In this document: positions 12,431 through 24,697 of the stretch, in pieces
How positions within the stretch are numbered: the stretch's first letter is position 1
Layout of the letters: each line of letters starts with the position of its first letter
Assembly (NCBI GenBank): GCA_039545295.1
Contig: BCIK01000004.1
Span: forward strand, 993,389-1,057,388
DNA length: 64,000 nt
Source of the DNA: Udeniomyces pyricola
Taxonomy: Eukaryota; Basidiomycota; Tremellomycetes; Cystofilobasidiales; Mrakiaceae
Direction of reading: 5' to 3'
Notes under the pieces: generated by a model
Told to the model about the DNA's origin: nothing
Databases searched by the model: none
The model's input: the letters and a program-made list of their open reading frames with translations, nothing else
Position numbers and translations under genes: made by a program

Positions 12431-13283
12431 CGACTGTCCTCATGAATAAGCGTGACTCTGTCGACGCCAGAGATGGCTTGCAGCTTTTCTCTTCTTTCCG
12501 TCGCTGCTCTCACGTCTCTAACCCGTGATATTTAAGCTTTGAATCTCACATGATATTCTTCAGGCCGATGACATGGTATGTATGTATGAGTATGTGCTTG
12601 TATCTTCTGTGTAAACTAGGCATGTGTTGCGCATGCGGGCGCTGTAATTACATATAGATTATATGTATATACCGGCGTGATTACTGGGTATACTATCGTA
12701 ATGACTACTACATGAATGATTCCAAACGCCAACGACCTACAGTACCGTAAGAGTGCAACGTGAACCTTTGGTATTGTCCCGCCTGCATATGGTCGAATAC
12801 ACTGCTATCCAGCAGGCGAAGGCTAAACGAAACTCGTCAATTGATCGAACTTTCAGCTGCATGAGTGAACAAAAAGAGTCAACGCATGCGAATAAGTTGC
12901 AACCGAATAAGGAAGAAACGAGAAGCAAGGGACAGGAGAAGAGAATACCCGTTGGATTCGTATTGAACAGGCAGAAGAAGAACAAAGAAAGAAAGAAAGC
13001 GAAAAGCGAGGAAAAGGGGAAAGAAAAGCCAACTGTACGAGAAAGGAACAGTAAGAAGAAGCCCAAAGAGGTCATGACAAGGTGATCAAGCGAGAATCTA
13101 GGGCGGACGTAGCGAAAGTGCAGATAACAAAATAATAAGCAGGATAGAAGCAACAGTAGCCAGAACGAAGAAGGAGGGATTATCTGTGATCGAGCCAAAC
13201 CAAAACTTGAAATTTCAGTTCGTTGCGAAAAAATGACAGCGTCATATAGGCGTGGTGTATGTAGAGAACACGCACCTTCGTTC
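12431..13283. other. Intergenic region, carrier promoter and 3' flank of UAP1
   Basis: About 850 bp lies between two minus-strand genes. The 12431-12740 part should hold the promoter of the carrier gene and has TATA-like AT stretches near 12650-12675. From 12880 the plus strand is a purine-rich low-complexity stretch. No gene or RNA is supported. Confidence 0.5.
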
Positions 13284-14990
13284 TTACATCAACCGCTCGA
13301 CCTCTTCCTTGGAGAGGCCCTCGAGGACACCACTCTTCTTGAACACAACCCCATCAAGAGCGCCGAGGCCCTCGCCCGCGTAGCTGACGAGCGGACTGAT
13401 TTCAACCTTGACACTCTCATCCTCGATCTTGGCCCCGGCAGCCTTGATCCACCTCGTCTGCTGAGCTATGAGGTCGTTGCGACTCGTCTCGGCGTTGTCC
13501 GTCTTGGCGTCCATGCCGTTCTTGAGCGGGCTAAATTCCTCGACCCGTTCGACCTCGAGCACGGCGAGCGTCTCGGTGAAGGGAAAGACATCAAAGACAA
13601 AGAGCTCGAGCTTCATACCGTTGGGCTTGGCGGGCTTGATGGGTTCAGCGGTGGCGAGGTCGATGGTAGGGATCTTCTTGCGGGCAATGTGGAACGCCAT
13701 GAGCGGTTCGAACGAATCGACTCGGTCGAGGAAAGCGGACGTGTAGAAATGGTTGGCAATGTTGGCAGCCCGGTAAGCAAGTTCGCCCGTAGTGGCATCC
13801 CGCTCCTCACTCTTCTCCTTGGGCAACTCGGTGTATTCGATGACGCCGAACGCCCCTCCCTTACGGGCGACAACGCCGACAGACTCGGTGGGCTCCGTCT
13901 TGGGCACGACTTTGGCACCGCATTCGGCTTCCTGAGTGATGCAGTAGCCGAGGAAAGTTGGGTCGGCGACCCGGACGAGGCAGTTATCGACTCCATATGC
14001 GTGGATGAACTTGATGGATCGCTCAGCAATGATCGAAAGGACGGTGCGCGGGGCAGACGAGGTGGACGAGGAAAGCGGCTGTCGGAGAGCGGCGTAGAGA
14101 CCACCATTCCCATCGGGAGCAGTGGCGATGGTGGAGGGAGAAGAAAGGAAGATTTTGCCGTCGTCGGCGAGGCAAGGAAGGGTACCTAAAGTAAAGGAGC
14201 GAGATGTGAATGATATTGGGCATCAGGAAGAAAGGTGGGGGGGGAGATCAAGCCGTACCATCAGCAACTGTGCTAGTGTAAATACTCGTCAAAAATCACA
14301 GCAAACTTTCATACCCTGCTCGAAGAAAATGACGTCTTGCTCATCTAGCCCGAAAAAGTGCTTTTGCTTGAAGAACGCCTCGGTGTCCTTCCTCGTCGGC
14401 CCGCTCGTCATGACGAACCAAGTGATCTTAGCTCCCTGAGTCCCTGCCTCTTGGTCAGCAACCTGTTGAAGTCGACGAATTCGCTCAGCTTGGATCTGAA
14501 AGAGCGTCTTGCCACTCGGGAGGCCAATATCGAAGCATCCCTTGGGCGCCGACGAGCCGAGTCGGGTTCCCTGCCCGCCCGCCATGAGTAGGACGGCGAC
14601 TTGGGACTGGGCAATCGCCTCGAGTCCTCGCTTCTTCCATGAAGCCGTCTTTTCGGGCGAACTCAGGACCGATGCCGAGCAATGGGCAGGAAGAGGTTCG
14701 ATGGCGTCCGCCGCGACAGGGGACTTGTCGGTCTGCGCAAGGATCTCGGGATCGGCGATGGTCGTCTCCTTGAGCTCGGGTTGGGGGGCAAGGGTGTGAC
14801 CTTGCTCGGCTTCGATGGCCCGGGTGTAGATACGGTTCACACGTTCGACATCCAAGGATTCGAGTTGGGACAGGAGCGAGCTCTGCTCGGACGGCGAGAG
14901 CGAAGGGTAGAAGGAGAGGAGATGAGCTTGGCCGGCTGACTCGTAGCGAGCCTTGATGGCGTCATATGAAGAATTGGCGGTAGATGACAT
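13284..14990 (-). CDS. UAP1: UDP-N-acetylglucosamine pyrophosphorylase
   Basis: Makes UDP-GlcNAc from UTP and GlcNAc-1-phosphate, the last step of the hexosamine pathway that feeds chitin, N-glycans and GPI anchors; it is cytosolic. Exon 1 (14990-14315) encodes MSSTANSSYD and the nucleotide-binding loop LLMAGGQGTRLGSSAPKG, then the GLPSGKTLFQIQAERI motif. A 129-nt intron (14314-14186) interrupts after FFEQ; exon 2 starts GTLPCL and continues through YGVDNCLVRVADP, GVIEYTELP, NIANHFYT and FVFDVFPF to a short C-terminus ending EEVERLM-stop. The motifs and total length (about 525 residues) agree with fungal Qri1/Uap1. The gene is intact. Confidence 0.95.
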
Positions 14991-15745
14991 GGAGAGCGAT
15001 GAACTGGGGATGAGAAAAGTGTTGATGATGAATTAGAAAGACGACGAGTCTCTTTGAAAATGCGAAAGAAGATAGAAAAGGGAAGGAAGATGAAAGAATG
15101 AAGGCCCGATTACTGCTGAGGGAATTAAGATGAACCAAACAGATGACCAGGGTCAGCGTGAAGGCTCGCGTCAGATTGCCTGGGCAACTGTATGGCTTTG
15201 TTTCTGGTCGGCTAGGTTGTGGTGAGACCATAGAATCTCAAGATAGAGGCTCGTGGGCATGCGTGGACGTCGATAGATGGGGTCAAAGCGGGAAAGCCGA
15301 ACAAGCCTACGAAGCCTGGCGACGATTCGAGGTCAAAGGGACTGTGAGGTGCGGCTAGTCGGTAGAGGGCTGGTCGATAGGAAGGGTTGATGTCGATGAA
15401 TGGGATGGTTCAGGGTGTGTGTGACAGCGATGGTTGGGTGATACTTACGATGGGGGCTTGAGTACAGGCCGGAAAGGAGATGGAAGTCGTCGAGCAGATC
15501 ACATAGCTTTGGACTGGAATCAGCATCATCATCATGAAAACAAGTCGCGCATCCTGCAGCCAAACCACACGTAATATCACACCTGGTACTGTAGATATAC
15601 GACTGTAGATATACGACTACTGTGATACTAGTTGTCTCAAGTTCGAATCACTTAATAGATCAATACATATCATCGCCATCATCATCATCATTACTCCGCC
15701 TGTACACCACATCTATCCAGCGTCCATACATCATCTACCCCCAAC
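14991..15745. promoter_or_regulatory. Divergent intergenic region between UAP1 and an unknown plus-strand gene
   Basis: UAP1 reads leftward from 14990 and the next gene reads rightward from 15746, so both promoters must lie here. A direct repeat of a 14-nt unit containing GTAGATATACGAC occurs at about 15590-15620. The last 80 bp before the plus-strand ATG are CT/CA-rich, like other promoters in this window. I could not identify a specific regulator site. Confidence 0.45.
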
Positions 15746-17384
15746 ATGCCTCAGAGAGCTTCTTACAACCGATCCAAGCAGACTCCATCCGACTCAGCCC
15801 GTCTAGATCGCGTCCGGACCGCCGAACCTCCCATCGACCCTCTTGATTCCTCACTCCACACCATCTTTCGCACACCTAGAGTTCAGAGGGTCCATGACGC
15901 CCTTCGACAATCCCGGCATATCATCCACTGTATACAAGCCAAACTCAACCACAACTTTGCATCGCCCTATGCTTTGCTTGCTTCCCATCTTTCCACCATC
16001 GCCGACGCATTCAAGGCAAGAAGCGAAACTCAGGTCTTGATGGATATGACGTCAAAGGCATGCCTCATTCCGCTGTTAGGTTAGTCGCTGAAGCTTGTCA
16101 GACGTCTATGGCACCCACACGCATACACATACATATACACAACAGGAACTCATCAGCCCGACCTCTCCCCTTCACCAATGGTTTGGTTCTCCAACCGATG
16201 CAGCTCGTTTCTCGGCCCAATTGTCACTCTTGTTATCCCTGCCCTTGTACCGGGACAAGGCCTATACTCGAACTTTGCCATCCGAAGAAGCCAAGGCAAT
16301 CGTGTCCCTACTCAAGATGGAACCTCAACACACTCGTCCGACCTGGCGTCGCGTGGCGGATGCCCAGGTCTTGTCGGTCGCGCCTGAGCTGCTTGTTCCT
16401 CATCCTGTCGACTCCGCTATCGAAGACAACCTCCTCGTGCATCCGACCGACTTCCGTGTCCGGATCGCCTCCCTCGCAGATGCTGTCCTCCTTCCTCGGC
16501 GATGTCTAGAGACCCAATATCTCGGGGCTTGGGCTCGATTTGTGTCCAATCCACGGAACCACGTCAAGGAGACCGAGTGGATTCAGTCCATTATCGACAA
16601 TGTCCAGTCATTGACCATTTCGCTGGGACCGTCGATGTTACCCCATCAGCAAAGGGTGGCGGACGCACGCTTGACGCTGTCAAGTCAGAAGTCTGGGCCA
16701 GAACTAAAGCCTCAGAGGCGGCGAGTCGAACCAGACGAGCAACGGGGATTCTTCGTTCGAAGCGGTTCGAGCTCGTCAGACTCTTCATCGTCAAGCACAT
16801 CTTCGGATAGTGAAGAGGAGAGAATGACGTCCTCGTCATCCGAGGAAGACTCAGAGATTGAATCCCTTTCAGTGGTCGTCACTTCTTCTATTCTGCGCCT
16901 TGCTGCGGAACCCACCCTTCCTCCGTATTTCTTGCCAGAGCGGCTCGTCTTCCACCTCGTTTATGCTCTTGGCATCTCGCTTTCTTGCGTCCGCACGATA
17001 CACTTGCCGCATATGGACTCCAGCGAAGTGGACATTGCCACGTTTCACTGCATGAAGACCCGAGTCCCTCTGCTCTCCAGTCTTAACATCGGACGCAGGA
17101 CACAGAGTCTTGGGGCACCGGCATTGAGCATGTCAAAACTCGGCCCAAGGCAGCTCCTTGATGAGTGGGACACCTGGACATGGCATGGCGGTCTTGTCGG
17201 AGCATGTGCGAGGCGGCTGTTGGCCGTGGAGACGACGCGACTGTCTGAGTTGATAGAGATATGGGACGAAGCAGATGTGCCGGAGCATTTGCGGGCAAGG
17301 TTTGTAAATGCGGTGTGTTGGGATTCTTGGCCATCGATACGATGCAACGTTGTCGTCTGCTCGAGGAGAAGACTTGTCGTGTGA
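15746..17384 (+). CDS. Unknown protein of about 500 residues with an acidic Ser-rich linker
   Basis: I do not recognise this protein. Exon 1 (15746-16015) encodes MPQRASYNRSKQ and a helical-looking region (VHDALRQSRHIIHCIQAK). Exon 2 (16146-17384) continues ELISPTSPLHQWFGS. The middle holds a Ser/Asp/Glu-rich stretch around 16765-16860 and the C-terminal half is mixed alpha-like, ending RRLVV-stop. The two reading frames join in phase only if a GC donor (AAG followed by GCAAGA at 16016) is used with the CAACAG acceptor at 16145; no GT donor in the overlap gives the right phase with it. An alternative is initiation at an ATG at 16095 in the second frame, which would drop exon 1. No transmembrane segment or known catalytic motif was seen. 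Confidence 0.55.
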
Positions 17385-17479
17385 GATAAAGACAGAAAAG
17401 GAAGTGATTATCCACGTATAAATGCAAACTTGATCGATCGATCAGGATCGCAATATCGCAAGCCAACGTCCGGAGACGG

Positions 17480-17508
17480 ACGCGTCGAAATTGCTGGACG
17501 CGACGCGT
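17480..17508. promoter_or_regulatory. Two MluI cell-cycle boxes (ACGCGT) upstream of MSH2
   Basis: Two perfect palindromic ACGCGT hexamers lie at 17480-17485 and 17503-17508, 154-182 bp before the MSH2 start codon. ACGCGT is the binding site of MBF (Mbp1/Swi6), which drives G1/S transcription in fungi, and mismatch-repair genes are among its known targets in yeast. The assignment to MBF is inference from the motif and the gene downstream. Confidence 0.6.
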
Positions 17509-17661
17509 TCTCCTCAATCCATCATCAGCTGATCGACTAGCTTGACTCCTGCCCCTCCCAACTGCCCATCCATATTTCCTCATTCATCGTCTCTCTCCCC
17601 TCTACCCAATCATTCCTCCTACTTCACCTGCACCCCTACAACTAGTCCTATCCTCACAGCT

Positions 17662-20600
17662 ATGAGTATGATGTACGGCAAAGAGTCGACTGGGGAAAAG
17701 CCTCAGCTCGATATGGGTGCGTCATCGTTCAGCCATAGAGAATCAGGCAACTCGCTCCACTCTGACCGATGGATCTTGCGCTTCATCTTCTCCTCAACAA
17801 CTCGCAGATTCGGCCGCCGAAACTGGTTTCATCAAAATGTTCGATAGGATGCCCAAGGTCGGTCCGGACTGCGCGTCTAGTCAAGGGAGAGGGTTTATCG
17901 AGCATGAAATATCGATCGATGCCAGTGAAGCATGTAATCATGATGAACGCGAAGCTTGTAGTTCTGATCGCCTTTAACTGAACTCTTCTACTCTTCTTCT
18001 GTCGCATCTAACACATCTTGTGACCTTAGCCGCTTCCGGGGACGGTCCGACTTTTTGACCGCAATGTAAGCTCACCTTGCCTATTCAAGAGATAGTCAAC
18101 TCGACGCTCTCCCGTCGTCTACCGTCCAAAGACCAACGACCCATCGCACACATCCTCTCTTTCCAACTGTAGGCCTATTACTCAGCCCACGGCCAAGATG
18201 CCCTGCTTGTGACCGACATCGTATACAAAACCTCCAATGCTCTCAAGTTTCTCGGGGCCAAGGGCAAACTCAAGGATTGGCCAAACGGACTGCCGAGCGT
18301 TACACTCAACCAGAACGCAGCAAAGGGTTTCCTGCGAGACGCACTGACGGCGAGACAGATGAGGATTGAGGTCAGTCGCTGATGAAGAATTCTGGATATG
18401 TTTCGACAACATCGGTGAACTGATCATGGCCTTGTTTGATGTTGTTTCGCTATGTCTTGCACTCCAGATTTACATGCAGGAAGGCAAGAGTACGAGCGGA
18501 GGCAACTGGGTCTGCGTCAAGACGGTGAGTTGGACATTCATCCTTCCCCCCCCCCCCCTTTGTTTAGAATATCCGGTTGTATGCATGCTAACCCATTATG
18601 TTCTCTCTAGGCCTCACCGGGTAACCTTTCGGCGGTAGAGGATCTCTTGTTCACTACCCACGATCTGCTGTCGTCACCGGTATGTATCGATCGCTCTTCA
18701 TTCTTGATGTACACGCTAAATCAGTAGATGTATACGCTGACAACGTCTCTGGTCGTCCCTCTGTTCGTCCGGATACAGATTGTCATGTCTCTCAAGGTAG
18801 CGACTGTGAACGGAGCTCGCACGGTAGGAGCCGCATTCGCAGACGTCACCTCGCGGCAGCTCGGAGTCGCCGAGTTTGCCGACAACGACCTCTTCTCCAA
18901 CACTGAGGTCCGTCTGCTTTGCCATCTAGTCTACATACCCCTCCGCGACGTGGCGCTCATGGCGCTTTAGTGCTTCCGTATGCCCATGTATATCCACATA
19001 TAGAGTCTCATCATCCAACTCAGCGTCAAAGAATGCGTCGTTCAAGCGGATGACAAGCGGGCCGATTACGACCTTGCCAAGATCCGTACGATGCTTGAGC
19101 GATGCGGTGTGATCTTAACCGAGGTCAAGTCGAGTACGTGTTTCTCTCGGTTTCTGTTGTCTATGAAGGGAATTCTGAGTTGGGGATCTCCAAACTCTGA
19201 CAATCCGTGTTGATACAACCGATTGCTCTCGATCTGTCCAACAGGCGAGTTCAATCCAAAAAACCTCGAGCAAGATCTCAATCGACTCCTCAACGCAAAG
19301 AACGCTGCTAAGTACGGTGCGTCGATGTGGCTTTTCTTTTTCTTTTTCATCAGTGGTCTTATTCTGAGACAGTTCTAGCTTGCTGACACCCTTTGACCGT
19401 GTATGGATGTCCGAATCTAGCTCAAATGACCCTTGCACCTGCCCAATCCGCCCTGGCTGCCATCATCTCCAATCTCTCTCTCCTCGCCGATCCCTCAAAC
19501 CACGCCGCTTTCGCCATTATCGTGCATGATCTCTCTCAGCACATGAAACTCGATGCGTCGGCTCTCTCGGCTCTGAATCTTCTTCCGAACCCCAATGATA
19601 CCGGCGGCAAGAACAGCAGCCTGTTTGGCCTCTTGAACAAGTGCAAAACGCCGCAAGGCCAGAGACTGTTGGGTATATGGTTGAAGCAACCGCTGGTGCA
19701 GCTGCATGAGATCCGTGCGTTGTCTTCTTGTTGCTGCTGCTCTCGCTCTGACGTTGGAAGAGATAAGGGACACACATCTTACTCCATGTTTCTTGTTTGG
19801 TTTAACCTTGCAGAAAAACGGCAGAACCTTGTCGAGGTCTTCTATGAAGATTCAGACACAAGGCGAACGATCCAGGTAAGCAGTGGTTCATCACACAAAA
19901 GGGAACACGCTCTATCTGCGAGATCGGGCTTGGTCGTTTCTGACCAATGAGTATGGTGAATTCATTCTACGTTGCCAGACGGATTACCTCAAAATCATGC
20001 CTGACTTTGCACGCATCAGCAAGCGTCTTCAGAGAAGGATCGCTTCGCTGGAGGAGGTGGTCCGAGTCTACCAGGCCACTTTGAAGGTAAGATCTATGCG
20101 ACCACGCATGTTGTCGTCAGGTCAGATCGGAAGAGATGAAGCAAGTTCAGTGCGCTGATTGCATGACTACTCCTTTACTTCCTCGCTTTCGCAGCTGACG
20201 GATCTCATCAATGTGCTTGATGGTGCAACGCTACCTGAGCCCGAGTACGAAGCCATGATCAAAGACGTCTTCATCAACGATTTGACGGTATGTTCTCTTT
20301 GTGTTTGGGCACGGTCATCCCTGTCGTTTCGAGTAGTTGGTCCTGATCATCGTTCCTTGGACTTCTCTTCAACGTGATTCTCGTGCCCAGAGTTTTGCTG
20401 AATCCCTCGCCCCTTACCAAGAACTTGTAAATCCTGATCTGGACTTTCCTTGGCCTTTGGTTTCTGCAGTAGACCGTCTTGGCCTTGGATCTGATGCAGT
20501 CACCCTGTTCTGTCTTTCTTCACCTCGTGCAAATAGGTTGAATCCACCATTGATCTCGACGAAACTCAGTCGCACAATTACTGCATCAAAGCCGATTTTG

Positions 20601-23465
20601 ACGATGGACTTCAACAGCTCCGAGAGCAACTCCGCGAGACGACCATGGGCCTCGACGAGGAGCACATGCGAGTCGGGAGGGAACTCGAGCTTGATACAGA
20701 CAAGAAACTGCATCTAGAGAAGCAGCAGGTTTATGGTTATTGTCTACGAGTTACCAAGGCCGTGAGTTCTGCTTCCTTTGCTCTTTAATTGCCCCGCGAG
20801 TTGTTCAATCAAGCCTCTACTGTTATCGTTGGTGGGATCTGCTTGCTGATGTCAATTTCTTGTTCATCTCTCAATGGGTTTGTTGCGCTTGTCGTCCGGT
20901 AGGAATCTGGCGTCATCCGTAACAAGCGAGGCTATATTGATCTCGGCACACAAAAATCCGGGACCTACTTTACGACCCCGACGCTCAAGGAGCTAAGTTC
21001 GTCCCATGCAGAGTATGAGAAAGCCTACGAAAAGACCCAGGCATCGCTCGTCAAGGAAGTTGTCGAGATCGCGTGTGAGTGATTCGGAATTTTCAGTCCC
21101 CGGTCCCTCACTGAGATCCTTCCAACGCGTGGGACTCGATCTCTGACGATCGGTGCCTTGCTTGGTCAGCTTCGTACATCCCTGTCATAGAAGGCCTCTC
21201 TTCGACTATTGCCAAGCTTGATGTTCTTGTCAGGTTCGTTTCTCATGCATGCGAGTGAATTCCTGTTCATAATGTGGGTCTGCGAGACTGATTGATGAAC
21301 GGAGCCTTCTTTGATTAGCTTCGCCGAGATATCTCAGAACGCTCCCATCGCCTACGTTAAGCCCAAGGTGCTTGAAAAGGGTGAGTCCGCCTCAAGATGC
21401 GGCTCGTCGCATGTCAAGCCAAGTTTAAGAATCAGCCGTCGATCACTTCTTAAAACCAAACATCCTCGATCTTCATCTCTCTGCAGGTGGGGGAGACCTC
21501 ATCTTGACCGAATCTCGGCATCCATGCCTCGAGGTTCAAGACGATGTCAACTTCATTCCAAATGACGTCGAGATGAAGCAAGGTTCGTCCGCTTTCCTCC
21601 TCCCTCCCGCTCTTCTGCATGTGGACTTGTTTGCGTTTCCCCTCCTCTCAGGGTTTCTTTTGCTGATGCTCAGAGCTGGGACTTTACTTAGATTCCTCGT
21701 TCCAAATTATCACCGGACCAAACGCCGGAGGAAAGTCCTCGTACATCCGACAGGTGTGTCTTCCCGCCGGGGGTCTTTCTTCGTAATCTGTGCAGATAGC
21801 AAGCCTGATGCACCTTTTTCGCCCCATGTCTCTCTGCAGGTCGGCGTCATAGCTCTCATGGCCCAAGTCGGATGCTTCGTTCCTGCCGAATCGGCACAGC
21901 TTCCCATCTTTGATTGCATTCTTGCTCGAGTCGGTGCGGGTGATAGCCAATTGAAAGGCATCTCGACGTTCATGGCGGAGATGCTCGAGACTGCTACTAT
22001 CTTGAGGGTAAGTTGACTCTGACTTTCACGAAAGCACATCGCTTCGTTATCCTTCGTTTCTCTGGGAGGTCTAACACCTGACTCCTCGGAATTTCGTGTT
22101 TTCTTTCTTTTCGCTCAGTCGGCGACAAAGGACTCGCTCATCATCATCGACGAACTTGGTCGAGGAACTTCAACTGTAGGCGTCTTTTTAGATCGATCGG
22201 GTTTGTCTCGACAAGGAGAATGCAAAGAGTGATAATAACGTTTCCTATGACTGGTGTGACTCATCTCTGCAGAATGATGGATTTGGTCTCGCCTGGGCCA
22301 TCAGCGAGTGCGTCATAATCTTTTCATCCTGCTCGCCCTCATCAATTCGCTGACTGACTGGTCATCCCCTTCATCTCGCCACCCCTCTCCGTCTATATCT
22401 TCCTCTTCCCCGCTTGTCAGGTACATCGCCAAGGAAATCAAGGCCTTCACCCTCTTTGCCTCGCACTTTTTCGAGCTTTGTTCGCTCTCCCAGCAGTTAC
22501 CGAACGTGAAGAACCTCCAGGTCCAGGCGCTTGTTACCCCACGCGGGACGGGATCCCAGGACCAGGATATCACGTTTTTGTACAAGATCGGACCGGGAGG
22601 TGAGTTGGTCTTGTGAAATAATTAACCTCAGACCAGGAAAGATGGGACACGAAGAGCAAACGCCAACAGTCGTCATTCCACTTTCTTCTCCTTTTCTTCT
22701 TTGGACGTCCCATCTTTTGCTTTTTTCTTACCATACTCAGCTGCTGGCCAATCGTTTGGAATATGTGTCGCCGAAATGGCCAACTTCCCGGAAAGCGTTG
22801 TCAAGATGGCGAAGCGGAAAGCAGATGAGCTGGAAGATTTCGGTGGTAAGCAATGCCTCTGATCTTACCATATCTACACGCGCATCGAATCATGTATAGT
22901 CTCGGACGTCGACACGTCGATACTTGACCTTGCTCTTGGTCCTTGCCCATCGTCTGTTGGCATCCCTGATTTCTCGATCTGACCATTGGTGATGTTTGTC
23001 CCTTCATTCCATACGATGTAGACGATGCTGTCGAAGCCTCGACGAACCCATTCACATCTCATTCCGCCGAGGTCTCCCAGGCAGGGACCGAGCTCGTGCA
23101 GGAGTTCCTCGACGCCTGGGCCGCTCGACTCCCCCTCTCTTCTCTCCGCCACCGCCAAGGCGATCTCGGCCCGGACGGAGATATCCCCATGGCCGAGCCC
23201 TCGCCGTCCGAGGAGGAAGAACTCAGAATCTTGAGGGAAGTCGCGGAGGAATTCAGAGAGAGAATTGAGGCGTAAGTTATATCATTAAACCCGTCTGGGT
23301 GGTTCCTTTATATCGGTGCTTTCCCTCCTGGATCGAGCCGATGCGCGGTCTCGAACTTCCTGCACTCTCGCTAAATTGTCCGGTGTTCGTTCTTCTTCTT
23401 TTTCCATCTCCGTCTTGTTTATCGACAGCAATCCATTCACGAAGGACATCCTCTCAAGCTTCTGA
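17662..23465 (+). CDS. MSH2: DNA mismatch repair ATPase MSH2
   Basis: The MutS homologue shared by MutS-alpha (with MSH6) and MutS-beta (with MSH3); it binds mispairs and loops in the nucleus and recruits MutL. About 27 short exons join in phase into a full-length protein of roughly 950 residues. Landmarks: [12 protein letters not shown] and GTVRLFDRN near the N-terminus, [46 protein letters not shown] (domain II/III), [17 protein letters not shown] (lever/core), [12 protein letters not shown], Walker [29 protein letters not shown], Walker [26 protein letters not shown] and [11 protein letters not shown]. It ends [15 protein letters not shown]. The P-loop reads GKSS where I recall GKST in MSH2 proteins, which still fits GK[ST]. 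The start MSMMYGKE is the first ATG of a short first exon. The gene looks intact. Confidence 0.96.
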
Positions 23466-24697
23466 TTGTAGATCGATCTGATCTTCTGATCAATCGAAGC
23501 AGCAGGCCGCTGGTCTACTTAGCCTTCTCAGTCCTCGATCAAAGCATTCCGGCATTTCATAATTCATTTTTCAATCTCTGCCCAGCTCGCTGCATTCGGC
23601 CGGCCTGTCCTCGTGCTTTTTCTCTCTCATCTTTCTCCGATTGCATGCCGACGACATTCTCGACCCGGCTTCCACGTACATGCCAGAGTTTGCCTCTCCA
23701 CTTCATATACATGTCTTCCTCAATTCGCTAACTATTGGTATATGTGCCTCTCACCACGACCGATGACACCCTCCCCCCCCCTCTTCGCCAACGTACTTCC
23801 TAGCCAGTCTTCACTTATATGTGCTGTGCCTTTTTCTGGGTTGTCGGCCGTACTTTCATGACCTCACCAGTGGCTTGCGCATAGGTTTTTCCTGCGTAGG
23901 TGTAATGACTAGCGTACCGGTGATCTGGTCGCCAATATATTCGATTGATGATGTGCGTGGAAAAATAAAAGAGGCCGTACAAGTTCATTGTCATTGACCA
24001 TTTAGGATCCAAATATAGGCTTTCGGTTCAAGGCCTCGCCGCTTCATGAGTACTCAGTCCAGCGTCCAAGTTGCACTTCTCCCCTCTTTGTTCCCTTCTT
24101 GTACCGTGCGCAGCAGGATCCTACCCGGACCCCCCTTTCTCTTACCTTTTTCTTATCTCGGATCTCGGATCTCGGATCGACGTTTCTGGACGTCTGGACT
24201 TTGTCAAAACGCCACCATAGCAGTCTGCCGCCGATAATAAAGTTGAACGTTGATTAACCGTACGTCGTTTGTTATCTTATGCCTGGCCTGCGAGAGGTCA
24301 ACTCGTTGTCGACGTCCACGTCTCACCACGCACATACACCACCATCGGCCTGCACTGATACTGTGTATCTATTTCCTTCACTGCCGGTCCCATCGCGCAT
24401 CAGATCACCTACACAGCGATCCCACTGCGGCACAGCCTGAGGCGCACAGGCCATCCAATCCAGTCCTCTTCTGACTTCTTCCTGATTGTCGGCTCCACTT
24501 TCGGTGTCTTCCGATTCAATCCGGCTCCGCAACTTGCAGTTGTTTGGTTCGTTCTTTTCTTCTCTTCAGCTACCAGCTGCTGGCCCTCTCTCTCTCTCTT
24601 TCTCTCTCTCCCTGCCTGATCCGCTTCACAACCGGACCCACCATCGATCGAGACGAGACCGGCAACTGTCGACGTTCAGCTTCTGACACCCATCACC
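23466..24697. other. Intergenic region between MSH2 and a membrane-protein gene
   Basis: About 1.2 kb with the MSH2 3' UTR on the left and the promoter of the next plus-strand gene on the right. It holds a short tandem repeat of GGATCTC units at about 24154-24179 and a CT-rich block (CTCTCTCTCTTTCTCTCTCTC) at about 24585-24615, about 90 bp before the next start codon. No coding sequence is supported. Confidence 0.5.

Noticed and set aside
13233..14189. 318-codon plus-strand ORF antisense to UAP1
   Set aside because: The minus strand encodes a complete, conserved pyrophosphorylase here; the antisense ORF has no recognisable features.
15588..15660. Possible tRNA, because of AGTTCGAATC near 15638
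   Set aside because: The B-box-like sequence has no matching A box at the right distance, and the flanks do not fold into acceptor or anticodon stems. The upstream part is a simple 14-nt direct repeat.
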